Below are positions 52,925 through 60,994 of a DNA stretch of 61,971 nt, piece after piece. Within the stretch, counting starts at the first letter, position 1. Each line of letters starts with the position of its first letter. The DNA comes from Prevotella sp. Lineage in GTDB: Bacteria; Bacteroidota; Bacteroidia; Bacteroidales; Bacteroidaceae. Below the pieces are notes generated by a model. The model was not told the origin of the DNA and ran no database searches. It worked only from the letters and a program-made list of their open reading frames with translations. A program made the position numbers and the translations under genes. The stretch covers positions 1-61,971 of the forward strand of contig JAFUVV010000043.1 in the NCBI GenBank assembly GCA_017477435.1. The letters run 5' to 3'.

Positions 52925-53479
52925 ATGAAAATGAAAAGAGAAAAAAGTCTTGTCGGCATGCGCTTCATGATTATGGCGCTGCTGATGGTTCTGCAGTCTT
53001 CGGTATTCGTTCTCCAATCGAGAGCACAGAAATTTGCGCTTCTCGACATGGAGTATATCCTGAAGAATATACCAGCCTATGAGCGTGCCAACGAGCAGCT
53101 CAATCAGGTGTCGCGCAAGTGGCAGGCAGAGGTTGAGGCTCTCAACACCGAGGCCAGCACGATGTACAAAAACTACCAGAACGAGGTGGTGTTTCTCTCT
53201 GAGGAGCAGAAGAAAGCCCGTCAGGAGGCCATAATGAAGAAGGAGAAGGAGTCGAGCGACCTTAAGCGCAAGTATTTCGGCCCCGAGGGCGAGCTCTTCA
53301 AGAAGCGTGAGAGCCTGCTCAACCCCATCCAGGAGGAGATATACACCGCAGTGAAGGAAATCTCCGAGCTGCGCGGATACAGCCTCGTCATCGACAGAGC
53401 ATCCGACTCGGGCATTATCTTCGGCTCTCCAAAGATTGACATCAGCAACGAGGTGCTCCAGAAACTTGGTTATAACTAA
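52925..53479 (+). CDS. OmpH/Skp-like periplasmic chaperone, first copy, 184 aa
   Basis: A signal peptide (MRFMIMALLMVLQSSVFVLQ) is followed by ALLDMEYILKNIPAYERANEQ, the typical OmpH opening. A long charged coiled-coil arm (QNEVVFLSEEQKKARQEAIM) follows, then the closing ELRGYSLVIDRASDSGIIFG strand. These trimers hold unfolded outer-membrane proteins for the Bam complex encoded upstream. Length is normal. Confidence 0.88.
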   Translation: MKMKREKSLVGMRFMIMALLMVLQSSVFVLQSRAQKFALLDMEYILKNIPAYERANEQLNQVSRKWQAEVEALNTEASTMYKNYQNEVVFLSEEQKKARQEAIMKKEKESSDLKRKYFGPEGELFKKRESLLNPIQEEIYTAVKEISELRGYSLVIDRASDSGIIFGSPKIDISNEVLQKLGYN

Positions 53480-53534
53480 CCAGCATGAGTGAGAAAAAAT
53501 AAACAATAACAATAATCAATTAAAGAAGAAAGAA

Positions 53535-54029
53535 ATGAAAAAGTTTTTTGTAGCGTTGATGCTCATCGCACCAACAGCATTGTTTGCACAGAAGTTTGGT
53601 CATGTAGACACACAGAACATCATGCAGTCGCTGCCCGAGATATCGGTCATCAATGGCGAGCTGCAGGCAAAGCAGAAAGAGCTCGAGAACGATCTCACTG
53701 CCATGCAGACCGAATTGCAGCGCAAGCTTGAAGAGTATGAGAAGACTCAGAGCACGATGAACGAGACCAAGCGCAAGGAGACCGAGCAGGAGCTGCAGGA
53801 CATGAACAACAAGATCCAGCAGACGTATCAGCAGAGCCAGCAGACCATGCAGCAGCTGCAGCAGGAGAAGATGGGGCCTGTCTATGATAAGGTGCGCAAG
53901 GCCATCGAGACTGTAGGTAAGGCCGGAGCCTATACCTATATCTTCGAAGTGGGCTCAGCTCTCTACATCGGTACCGACTCTAAGGATCTCACAGCCGACG
54001 TGAAGACCGAGATTCAGAAGATAAAGTAG
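53535..54029 (+). CDS. OmpH/Skp-like periplasmic chaperone, second copy, 164 aa
   Basis: The signal peptide (MKKFFVALMLIAPTALFAQ) precedes GHVDTQNIMQSLPEISVING and a Gln-rich coiled coil (QQTYQQSQQTMQQLQQE). The end (YIFEVGSALYIGTDSKDL) matches the family. It lies 55 nt after the first copy and is more typical in length of the phylum's second OmpH. Confidence 0.9.
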   Translation: MKKFFVALMLIAPTALFAQKFGHVDTQNIMQSLPEISVINGELQAKQKELENDLTAMQTELQRKLEEYEKTQSTMNETKRKETEQELQDMNNKIQQTYQQSQQTMQQLQQEKMGPVYDKVRKAIETVGKAGAYTYIFEVGSALYIGTDSKDLTADVKTEIQKIK

Positions 54030-54034
54030 TTTTT

Positions 54035-54166
54035 AATGCATAATTCATAATGCATAATGCATAATAATCACCGCTATCGTAGGTGACATTAATTCTGCAT
54101 TATGAGACTTGTCGAACGTAAGTGATACCCACTGACCGCAAGAGAAGTAATTATGAATTATGCATT
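54035..54166. repeat. 132-bp MITE-like element with perfect 17-bp inverted ends
   Basis: AATGCATAATTCATAAT (54035-54051) and ATTATGAATTATGCATT (54150-54166) are exact complements. The inside carries no ORF. AT-rich words of the same kind (CAATTATGAATTGTGAATTATGA) recur at about 58431-58455. It lies between the second and third OmpH genes. Confidence 0.65.
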
Positions 54167-54180
54167 TTTCATTAAGAGTT

Positions 54181-54708
54181 ATGAATTATAGAAAGTTATT
54201 TCTTGCAGTTGTATTTTTTGCAGCCACTCAGTTTGCCGCTGCTCAGGACGTTCAGCGCCCTGTGCTTCACTTTGGCACGTTCAGCTATGCCAAGGTGCTC
54301 GAGGCCATGCCCGAGTATGCCACAGTGAAGAACGACCTTGCCGAGTTGCGCAAGAAATACGATGCCGAGGCAAAGCGCTCCGAGGACGACTTCAACCAGA
54401 AGTATGAACTCTTCCTCGAGGGACAGCGCGATTTTGCACCGTCGATAATGAAGAAACGTCGTTCGGAACTTGAAGACATGCTGCAGCGGAACATAGAATT
54501 CCGCAAGGAGACCGACCGTCTGCTCCGTCAGGCGGAGACGGATGCACTTGCTCCGCTGAAGAACAAGGTGGCCACCATCCTCGCCCGCGTCGGCCAGGAG
54601 CGCGACCTGCTCTTCATAGCCAATACCGACGACTGCGACCTGCCGTTCGTCAATCCCGACTTCGGCATCGACCTTACCGACGTCATCATCGCCGAGACGA
54701 AGAAATAA
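54181..54708 (+). CDS. OmpH/Skp-like periplasmic chaperone, third copy, 175 aa
   Basis: ATG 54181 gives the signal peptide MNYRKLFLAVVFFAATQFAA; the frame also opens at 54160 inside the inverted repeat. The body follows the OmpH pattern: FGTFSYAKVLEAMPEYATVK, a charged coiled coil, and LLFIANTDDCDLPFVNPDFG. It is more diverged than the first two copies. It lies 13 nt before murI. Confidence 0.82.
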   Translation: MNYRKLFLAVVFFAATQFAAAQDVQRPVLHFGTFSYAKVLEAMPEYATVKNDLAELRKKYDAEAKRSEDDFNQKYELFLEGQRDFAPSIMKKRRSELEDMLQRNIEFRKETDRLLRQAETDALAPLKNKVATILARVGQERDLLFIANTDDCDLPFVNPDFGIDLTDVIIAETKK

Positions 54709-54721
54709 ACCCTTCAGTGCG

Positions 54722-55567
54722 ATGCCACACACCGACTACCCTGCGATGCCCGGGCCGATAGGAGTGTTCGACTCCGGATACGGAGGACTCACCATCCTCG
54801 AAGGCATACGACAGATGCTGCCAGAGTACGACTACGTCTACCTTGGCGACAATGCTCGTGCGCCTTATGGTTCGCGCTCCTTCGAGGTGGTCTATCAGTT
54901 TACGCGCCAGGCCCTGCTTCGTCTCTTTCAGATGGGGTGCCACCTTGTGGTGCTCGGTTGCAACACCGCCTCTGCCAAGGCCCTGCGCACCCTCCAGCAG
55001 CATGATCTGCCAGAGGTAGACCCCTCTCGCCGCGTGCTCGGAATCATCCGTCCCACGGCCGAGGCCATCGGAGCCATCACGAAGAGCCGCCACGTCGGTA
55101 TCCTCGCCACCGAGGGCACCGTGCGCAGTCGCAGCTATGAGCTCGAGATAAGAAAGCTCTTCCCCGACATCACCGTCACCGGTCAGGCCTGTCCTCTCTG
55201 GGCAGCCATCGTAGAAGCTGGTGAGGGCAACACCGAGGGTGCCGACTATTTCGTCGGCAAGCGCATCCGGCAGCTCCTCGACCGCGACCCTGCCATCGAC
55301 AGCATCATCCTCGGCTGCACCCACTACCCCCTCCTCATGCAGAGCATCGAGCGCCACACCCCCGCCGGGGTGCACGTCGTGGCGCAGGGCGAGTATGTAG
55401 CAGCCAGCCTGAAAGACTATCTCTCCCGCCACGAGGAGATAGCCGGCAAGATAACGCGTGGCGGCACGTGCCAATATTTCACCACCGAAAGCCCCGAGCG
55501 CTTCAACGAGAGCGCTCGCATCTTCCTCCGCGAGACGATATCAGCCCGCCACGTCAGTCTCGACTGA
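54722..55567 (+). CDS. murI: Glutamate racemase
   Basis: Both catalytic Cys regions are present (LGCNTASAKAL and LGCTHYPLLMQS), with GVFDSGYGGLTIL at the N-terminus. The enzyme makes D-glutamate for peptidoglycan. Length (281 aa) is normal. Its place after uppS, bamA and the OmpH genes fits a cell-envelope operon. The C-terminal end is followed by a dyad array and two hairpins. Confidence 0.95.
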   Translation: MPHTDYPAMPGPIGVFDSGYGGLTILEGIRQMLPEYDYVYLGDNARAPYGSRSFEVVYQFTRQALLRLFQMGCHLVVLGCNTASAKALRTLQQHDLPEVDPSRRVLGIIRPTAEAIGAITKSRHVGILATEGTVRSRSYELEIRKLFPDITVTGQACPLWAAIVEAGEGNTEGADYFVGKRIRQLLDRDPAIDSIILGCTHYPLLMQSIERHTPAGVHVVAQGEYVAASLKDYLSRHEEIAGKITRGGTCQYFTTESPERFNESARIFLRETISARHVSLD

Positions 55568-55605
55568 CGATAGCCGAGAGAGAGTCACAAGATAGCCTCG
55601 GATGC

Positions 55606-55690
55606 AGTACATGGGCTTTGTACTGCAGGTACATGGCTTTTGTACTCTCAGTACAAGGTTGATGTACTCCAAGTACAAAGGTTTTGTACT
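55606..55690. repeat. Four-unit array of AGTACA/TGTACT dyads, 22-nt period (array 3)
   Basis: Units at 55606, 55628, 55650 and 55672 are 19 nt each with 3-nt spacers (GCA, CTC, CCA). Unit 1 equals the single unit at 24468. Unit 2 begins GGTACA. It lies 39 nt after the murI stop, in the same kind of place as array 2 after korB. Confidence 0.9.
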
Positions 55691-55717
55691 CGGTTCAGTA
55701 TTATTATTCAACGAGAA

Positions 55718-55749
55718 AACCCAAACCGGCATGTCGCGCGATTTGGGTT
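55718..55749. terminator. Hairpin after murI
   Basis: AACCCAAA (55718-55725) pairs with TTTGGGTT (55742-55749) with a GC-rich loop. On the minus strand it is followed by TTCTCG. It may end transcription of the lipoprotein gene arriving from the right. Confidence 0.5.
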
Positions 55750-55760
55750 GTATGTGGGGG

Positions 55761-55788
55761 GATTGACCTACGGTCAGTCGCCTTTTTT
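55761..55788 (+). terminator. Intrinsic terminator after murI
   Basis: GATTGACC and GGTCAGTC form an 8-bp stem with one G-T pair and a 3-nt loop, followed by CCTTTTTT on the plus strand. This is the likely end of the envelope operon. Confidence 0.7.
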
Positions 55789-55799
55789 GTTTGTTCATG

Positions 55800-55859
55800 T
55801 TCCGTCTTAGTTCACATTGGTCATTGTAATATGCAAAGACCTTTTCCGTCTTAGTTCAC
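55800..55859. repeat. 16-bp direct repeat at the lipoprotein stop codon
   Basis: TTCCGTCTTAGTTCAC occurs at 55800-55815 and again at 55844-55859. The second copy holds the stop codon of the 55851 gene. The first copy probably arose by local duplication. Confidence 0.6.
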
Positions 55860-56471
55860 TCTCAGCACTGTGAATGGTCCGTCTGTGGCTCCGCGATAGC
55901 GTGTCATTTTGTTGCCTCCGTCGCCGCTGACGATGTTTCCGCCGGTGTTCATGTTGTACTGTCGCTTGCAGGTGCTGCATGTTGCGATGCCTGCATCGGA
56001 TAGCTGTAGCCGTTTGCTGCGCACGGGGATGGCCATGGGGTCGAAGCAGTTGGGGCATTCGGCGTCGAATGCGTAGAACTGTGGGGGATAGTCCATCGAC
56101 CCAAAGCCGACGATGATGGCGTTGTTGTAGCCGAAGACGAGTGTGCGTCGTTTGTCGATGGCGTTCTGCAGGGCTTTGCTTTCCTGGCCGTAGTTGGAGC
56201 GGAAGGTGAAGTAGGAGGCTCCTCCGCTGATTGTCTGTGAGACGAGGCAGAAGGTGCCTGGCGCTGCCGGATTCATGGCTGCAGCGAGGGTGGGGTCCTG
56301 GTGGGTGGCGTTGTCGATGATGACATAGCAGCGCGAGTCGGTGTACTCAAACTGGCTGTCGCCGCAGCCGACGAGGAGGAGAATGAGTAGGGCGAGGAGC
56401 GAGAGCCCCCTGCAGCCCCTCAGGAGTGTAGAGTGTAGAGTGTAGAGTGTAGAGTGTGGAGTGAGGCTCAT
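55851..56471 (-). CDS. Lipoprotein with two CxxC motifs and a 5' heptamer repeat, about 206 aa
   Basis: The lipobox is in LLALLILLLVGCGDS. The mature part has ECPNCF and TCSTCKRQYNMNTGG, two CxxC pairs as in zinc ribbons or Rieske-like folds, and ends TRYRGATDGPFTVLRVN. The start is uncertain: ATG 56471 or ATG 56540. Both lie upstream of six copies of a 7-nt repeat (56424-56465) that falls in the N-terminal region (LTPHSTLYTLHSTLLRG). No start codon lies between the repeat and the signal core. Loss or gain of one repeat would shift the frame. Confidence 0.65.
   Translation of the reverse strand: MSLTPHSTLYTLHSTLLRGCRGLSLLALLILLLVGCGDSQFEYTDSRCYVIIDNATHQDPTLAAAMNPAAPGTFCLVSQTISGGASYFTFRSNYGQESKALQNAIDKRRTLVFGYNNAIIVGFGSMDYPPQFYAFDAECPNCFDPMAIPVRSKRLQLSDAGIATCSTCKRQYNMNTGGNIVSGDGGNKMTRYRGATDGPFTVLRVN
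56424..56465. repeat. Heptamer tandem repeat (GAGTGTA) inside a coding region
   Basis: Four perfect GAGTGTA units are followed by GAGTGTG and GAGTGAG. The repeat lies between the possible start codons and the signal peptide core of the lipoprotein. Since seven is not a multiple of three, slippage changes the reading frame. Confidence 0.85.
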
Positions 56472-56599
56472 ACTTTTATTAAAATCAGAGTTGACGTTGA
56501 CGTCAGCATTGAGAGAAGGCATAAATGGCGAGTTAATCATAGTTTTTCGTAAGCTCAACAGCTCGTTTAAATTTTCAATTCCCAATTATCAATTGTGAC

Positions 56600-57943
56600 T
56601 TATGAGTTCTCTAAGAGTCTTTTTATTGCATCGCGGGCAGTCTGGAAGTCTATCTTCGCGAGCTGTTCTTGCATGAGAGCCTCTATCTTGTCGTTGCAGA
56701 GGCATCCGATGGAGCCTTGGTGGGTGTGGTTGATGTGGCGGTCGGCATGGAATTGTCCTGCCTCCACGTCGAGCCCCACTTTCTTGTAGGCGTCGCGGAA
56801 CGGCATGCCTGCTGCTGTGAGGCGGTTGACTTCCTCCACGGTGAACATGTTGTCGTAGATGCCGCTTGCGAGGATGTCGGTGTTCACCTCGATGCGGCTG
56901 ACGATGTAGGTGGTCATGCGCAGGCAGTCTTTCATCTCGTCGAAGGCAGGGAGGAGGATTTCCTTCGTCAGTTGCATGTCGCGGAAATAGCCCGAGGGAA
57001 GGTTGTTCGTGATGGCTGTTATCTGCGATGGAAGTGTCTGCAGGCGGTTCGACTTCGCCCTGATGAGTTCGAACACGTCGGGATTTTTCTTGTGTGGCAT
57101 GATGCTCGAGCCTGTTGTGCATTCCTTTGGCAGCCGTATGAAGGCGAAGTTCTGCGAGTTGTAGAGGCAGGCATCGAATGCCAGGCGCGAGATGGTTGCG
57201 GCTACTGTCTGCATTGCCGCGGCAACGCAGCGCTCCATCTTGCCACGACACATCTGGGCGTAGACGACGTTGTAGTCCATCGAGGCAAATCCGAGCAGCG
57301 ATGTTGTCGTCTGCCTGTCGAGGGGGAACGACGATCCATATCCAGCTGCAGAGCCGAGGGGGTTGCGGTTGACAATGTTATATGCTGCGCGAAGAAACTC
57401 CATGTCGTCGACCAGCGACTCGGCATAGGCGCCGAACCACAGTCCGAATGACGAGGGCATGGCCACTTGCAGGTGTGTATAGCCGGGCATGAGGACGTCC
57501 TTGTACTTGTTGCTCTGGGCGATGAGCACGTTGAAGAGCTCGGCCACGAGCGAGACTATCTCCTGCAGCTCTGCCCTGGCGAAGAGCTTGAGGTCGACGA
57601 GCACCTGGTCGTTTCGCGACCGTCCGCTGTGTATCTTTTTTCCCAAGTCGCCGATGCGCCGGGTGAGCATCAGTTCCACCTGGGAGTGCACGTCCTCGAC
57701 GTCGTCCTCGATGACAAACTCTCCCCGCTGACACATGCCGTAGATGTCTTTCAGTTCGCTGAGGAGCGTCTGCAGTTCGTCGGCGGTGAGGAGTCCTATC
57801 TGCTCGAGCATGGTGATGTGTGCCATCGATCCGAGCACGTCGTAGGGTGCGAGAAGAAGGTCGAGTTCGTGGTCGCGGCCTACGGTGAAGCGCTCTATCT
57901 CCTTGTTCACTTCGAAGTCTTTTTCCCAGAGTTTGCTTGCCAT
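56600..57943 (-). CDS. argH: Argininosuccinate lyase
   Basis: The fumarase-family signature GSSIMPHKKNP is near residue 280 and the active-site region TSLLGFASMDYN is present. The product makes arginine and fumarate from argininosuccinate. Length (447 aa) fits. It starts 7 nt after the SRPBCC gene, so both share an mRNA. The lipoprotein gene follows after about 130 nt. Confidence 0.95.
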   Translation of the reverse strand: MASKLWEKDFEVNKEIERFTVGRDHELDLLLAPYDVLGSMAHITMLEQIGLLTADELQTLLSELKDIYGMCQRGEFVIEDDVEDVHSQVELMLTRRIGDLGKKIHSGRSRNDQVLVDLKLFARAELQEIVSLVAELFNVLIAQSNKYKDVLMPGYTHLQVAMPSSFGLWFGAYAESLVDDMEFLRAAYNIVNRNPLGSAAGYGSSFPLDRQTTTSLLGFASMDYNVVYAQMCRGKMERCVAAAMQTVAATISRLAFDACLYNSQNFAFIRLPKECTTGSSIMPHKKNPDVFELIRAKSNRLQTLPSQITAITNNLPSGYFRDMQLTKEILLPAFDEMKDCLRMTTYIVSRIEVNTDILASGIYDNMFTVEEVNRLTAAGMPFRDAYKKVGLDVEAGQFHADRHINHTHQGSIGCLCNDKIEALMQEQLAKIDFQTARDAIKRLLENS

Positions 57944-57950
57944 AGTCGTC

Positions 57951-58364
57951 TTATTCGTAGTTTATCATTTGCAGTATGTCGGCGATCTTTTCTATTCCTT
58001 GCTCGAGAGGTTTCTGCACCATTCCTTTGAGGAAGAACGGTATGTCGGCTTTTATTGTTAGCTTGATCTTCGAGGTGTTTTCCTCCACGGGCAGGATCTG
58101 AATCCAGAAGTTCACCGGCACGGGGCTTCCTTCGGCCTCAAACTTGATGGTCTTCGGCTCTTCCCGCTCGATGATCTTGAATTTCACCAATCCCACAGGG
58201 TTCACTCTGACGGCTATCGAGTCGTTGTCGAACACGATGTCGTCGGCCTTATCCTCTGGGATGCGGTCGCGGATCCTTTCGAGATTCTCGAGATTGCTGA
58301 GCATGTTGTACACTTTCTCTTGCGATGCGTCGATTCCTCTGACGCTGCTTTCAAATTTTGTCAT
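57951..58364 (-). CDS. SRPBCC-fold protein, 137 aa
   Basis: The pattern VYNMLSNLENLERIRDRIPE, then VKFKIIEREEPKTIKFEAEG and ILPVEENTSKIKLTIKADIP matches START-like/polyketide cyclase folds, which bind hydrophobic ligands. A C-terminal helix (KPLEQGIEKIADILQMI) completes the fold. The ligand is unknown. It lies between pyrE and argH on the same strand. Confidence 0.8.
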   Translation of the reverse strand: MTKFESSVRGIDASQEKVYNMLSNLENLERIRDRIPEDKADDIVFDNDSIAVRVNPVGLVKFKIIEREEPKTIKFEAEGSPVPVNFWIQILPVEENTSKIKLTIKADIPFFLKGMVQKPLEQGIEKIADILQMINYE

Positions 58365-58450
58365 ATTCAGTCAGGAAAAGTGTTATGAAATAATATTCGG
58401 TAATACGGTGTGTATCAATGTAATCATAATTATCAATTATGAATTGTGAA

Positions 58451-59086
58451 TTATGACTTACCCCATTCTTGCGGTGCTTTTCTCCACTGGCGCAGTATTT
58501 CCACGTCGCTTGGTGAGATGTATCCTGTTGCAGCTGCCTGTTGCACTACGTGTTCGTAGTCGGTGATGGTTATGAGTCTGACTCCAGCTTTTTCGAATGC
58601 TTCCTCGGCCTGTGGGAATCCGTAGGTGTAGGATGCTACCATGCCGAGCACTTCCATTCCCGCTGCCTTCAGGGCTTCCACTGCTTTGAGCGACGATCCT
58701 CCGGTGGAGATGAGGTCTTCCACCACGACCACCTTCGTGGCTTCCTTCAGTTCGCCCTCAATCTGGTTGCCCATGCCGTGGTCCTTTGGTTTCGGTCTCA
58801 CATAGGCGAATGGCAGGTTGAGAAGATCGGCCACGAGTGCGCCTTGCGATATTGCTCCCGTTGCCACTCCCGCCACTGCTTCCACGTCGGGGAACTGCTC
58901 GCGGATGATGGCTGCGAGTTGTTCCTTCACATAGGTGCGCACTTCGGGGTAGGAGTTCACTTTCCGGTTGTCGCAATAGATGGGCGACAGCCATCCTGAG
59001 GCCCACGTAAAAGGATTGTCGGGCTGCAGGCGGACGGCCTTGATGCTGAGAAGCATCTCAGCAAGAGTTCTTTTCTGTTCTTCCAT
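58451..59086 (-). CDS. pyrE: Orotate phosphoribosyltransferase
   Basis: The PRPP loop is VVVVEDLISTGGSSLKAVEA; the N-terminal FTWASGWLSPIYCDNRK holds the orotate-binding residues. The enzyme makes orotidine monophosphate in pyrimidine synthesis. Length (211 aa) is normal. A -7 box lies upstream at 59119-59126. Confidence 0.95.
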   Translation of the reverse strand: MEEQKRTLAEMLLSIKAVRLQPDNPFTWASGWLSPIYCDNRKVNSYPEVRTYVKEQLAAIIREQFPDVEAVAGVATGAISQGALVADLLNLPFAYVRPKPKDHGMGNQIEGELKEATKVVVVEDLISTGGSSLKAVEALKAAGMEVLGMVASYTYGFPQAEEAFEKAGVRLITITDYEHVVQQAAATGYISPSDVEILRQWRKAPQEWGKS

Positions 59087-59118
59087 ATTCTTTGGGTGTG
59101 ATTCTTCTATCTGTTCTG

Positions 59119-59126
59119 CAAATTTA
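59119..59126 (-). promoter_or_regulatory. Putative -7 box of pyrE
   Basis: On the minus strand TAAATTTG fits TAnnTTTG, with TTCG 19 nt upstream in place of TTTG. The start at 59086 is about 33 nt further on. Since queH ends at 59160 this would separate pyrE from the prmC-queH unit. Confidence 0.5.
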
Positions 59127-59159
59127 GTTTAAAAAACGGAGAAAACGAAAAAGTGGGGC

Positions 59160-59795
59160 TTATTTCTCGTCTGTGGGCATGCACTCTTCGCATTTTTCCT
59201 GTTCTTCAGGTTGCAGTCGTGGCATGCTGAATTCGCATCCGCAGTACTTTTGGTTGTAGAATCCATATTCGTGCAGCAGCTGATTCCTGCGGTCGGAGAG
59301 TCCTCCTTTGCGCCAGTTCTGTGCCCAGAAAATGGTCCCTGGCACGGCATTCTGAGCTTCTTCTCCTGCCTCGGTTATCTGTTCTATGCTCTTCCATCTC
59401 GACGATGCCAGTGTTGTGGTGAAATACTTCAGACCCAGTTTGCGTGCCTCGATGGCAGCAGCTCGCAGTCGGATGGCGAAGCAGCGTCGGCATCGCCGTC
59501 CGCGCTCCGGCTCGTTTTCCAGTCCGCAGACGCTCTGGAGCCACTCCTGGTGGTCGTAGTCGCCGTCGATCCACGTCAGTCCGAGGCTTTCGGCATGGCG
59601 CTTGCTCTCTTCCTTCCTTCGCTGGTATTCCTCGAGGGGATAGATGTTTGGGTTGAAATAGAAGATTGTCGGCCTGATACCGTTGGCCATCATCCACTCC
59701 ACGATGGCCGAAGAGCATGGTGCGCAACAGGCATGTAGCAGCACCTCGTGGGCGTCGTCGGGCGCTATGATAGGATTTTTTTTCTTCTTCATCAA
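59160..59795 (-). CDS. queH: Epoxyqueuosine reductase QueH, 211 aa
   Basis: The CC motif near the N-terminus (HACCAPCSSA), the pair of Cys in RRCRRCFAIRL, and YCGCEFSM near the C-terminus match QueH (formerly DUF208), which binds an iron-sulfur cluster and reduces epoxyqueuosine in tRNA to queuosine. Length fits. It lies 19 nt downstream of the ComF-type gene. Confidence 0.88.
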   Translation of the reverse strand: MMKKKKNPIIAPDDAHEVLLHACCAPCSSAIVEWMMANGIRPTIFYFNPNIYPLEEYQRRKEESKRHAESLGLTWIDGDYDHQEWLQSVCGLENEPERGRRCRRCFAIRLRAAAIEARKLGLKYFTTTLASSRWKSIEQITEAGEEAQNAVPGTIFWAQNWRKGGLSDRRNQLLHEYGFYNQKYCGCEFSMPRLQPEEQEKCEECMPTDEK

Positions 59796-59814
59796 TATAT
59801 TTGGTTTGTGATAG

Positions 59815-60513
59815 TCATGATTTTGTGTATCCCAATGTCATTATGCTAATGCTGACGTTGCCTGCCTTTGCGAGTTCGATGCCGCATTCTGATAGCGTTG
59901 CCCCCGATGTGACCACGTCGTCGATGAGCAGCACGTGTCGTCCGGCAACCTTCTTTGGGTTTATCAGGGAGAAGGCTCCTTTCACGTTCTGCGCTTTCTC
60001 GTGGATGTTTTTATGCGTCTGCGAGACGGTGAACTTTGTGCGTTGCAGTACGTTGTCGGCTATTTCGATGCCTGTCAGTCGGCTCACTCCCCGTGCTATC
60101 TCGAGCGTCTGGTTGTAGCCTCTCTCTCTGCGACGACGCTTGGTGAGTGGTACGGGCACTATCATGTCGATGCCTTCGAAGAATCCGTAGTCGTTGAATT
60201 CGGTGGCAGCGATGTATCCCAGCTCCTGTGCGAGGAGTGGTTGGTGGCGGTATTTGAAGTCGACGATCATCTCTGCCGACGGTGTCGACGGATGATAGAA
60301 GAACCATGCCGCTGCTTTCTCCACCTTGAATTTCCCCCAGAAATGGCGTGCCAGTTCGTTCTCGTAGGGCTCTGAGACGTAGTCGGTGCGTGGCAGGGCG
60401 CGGTTGCAGTTGATGCATAGTGTCTCTGTCGCCATCGGTAGTCGCTGTCCGCACATTGCACAGCTGCGCGGAGAGAGAACGTCGAGCACTCGCCGGAGCA
60501 TCTTAGAAATCAT
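59815..60513 (-). CDS. ComF-family phosphoribosyltransferase-like protein, 232 aa
   Basis: A four-Cys zinc site is at the N-terminus (CAMCGQRLP, then LCINCNRAL). The PRT domain follows with GIDMIVPVPLTKRRRRERGY and the PRPP loop VLLIDDVVTSGATLSE. ComF proteins take part in DNA uptake in competent bacteria, but the family is also present in non-competent ones. The start at 60513 overlaps the recX stop; a TTG at 60519 is also in frame. Confidence 0.85.
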   Translation of the reverse strand: MISKMLRRVLDVLSPRSCAMCGQRLPMATETLCINCNRALPRTDYVSEPYENELARHFWGKFKVEKAAAWFFYHPSTPSAEMIVDFKYRHQPLLAQELGYIAATEFNDYGFFEGIDMIVPVPLTKRRRRERGYNQTLEIARGVSRLTGIEIADNVLQRTKFTVSQTHKNIHEKAQNVKGAFSLINPKKVAGRHVLLIDDVVTSGATLSECGIELAKAGNVSISIMTLGYTKS

Positions 60514-60994
60514 CGTCAATGTTTATATCGTCGATACAAATGTTTATTTCCCTTGTCTCAAATCCGCGGCTCATTGCAAAACGTGCGAGCTTCATCTTCA
60601 TCTCGTAGGGCGAAGCTGCGCGGATGGTCTTTCGCTTTGCCTCGAGCAGCGGTCGGAGGATGTCGGCGAACGTACTCGTGTCGATGGCGCTGAGCATGGG
60701 CTGATATGTCTGCCGCGGGATGCCTTTCTGCTGCAGTGCCTGCTCTATTTTCCGGCGTCCCCACTGGTTGAAGCGCAGCTTGTCGGCGATGAACATGCGG
60801 CAGTAGCGCTCGTTGTCGACGAACTGGTTGTCGGTGAGCTTCTTCACTATCCTTTCCTGTGCCTCGCTGTCGAGGCCCCACTGCCGCATCTTCTGCCTTA
60901 CCTCGCCTTCCGAGTGCTCGCCTCGGGCGCAGAGGGCACTAAGCCGGCGGAGTGCATCAGCCTCGCTGACTTCGCGTTTGTTTATCTTTTCCAT
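60503..60994 (-). CDS. recX: Regulatory protein RecX, 163 aa
   Basis: I start at ATG 60994 (MEKINKREVSEADAL); the open frame extends far upstream only as a shadow of prmC. RecX three-helix repeats are visible: ALCARGEHSEGEVRQKMRQWG, VDNERYCRMFIADKLRFNQWG and RRKIEQALQQKGIPRQ. RecX limits RecA filaments in recombination. It overlaps prmC by 13 nt and ComF by about 11 nt. Confidence 0.88.
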   Translation of the reverse strand: MEKINKREVSEADALRRLSALCARGEHSEGEVRQKMRQWGLDSEAQERIVKKLTDNQFVDNERYCRMFIADKLRFNQWGRRKIEQALQQKGIPRQTYQPMLSAIDTSTFADILRPLLEAKRKTIRAASPYEMKMKLARFAMSRGFETREINICIDDINIDDDF

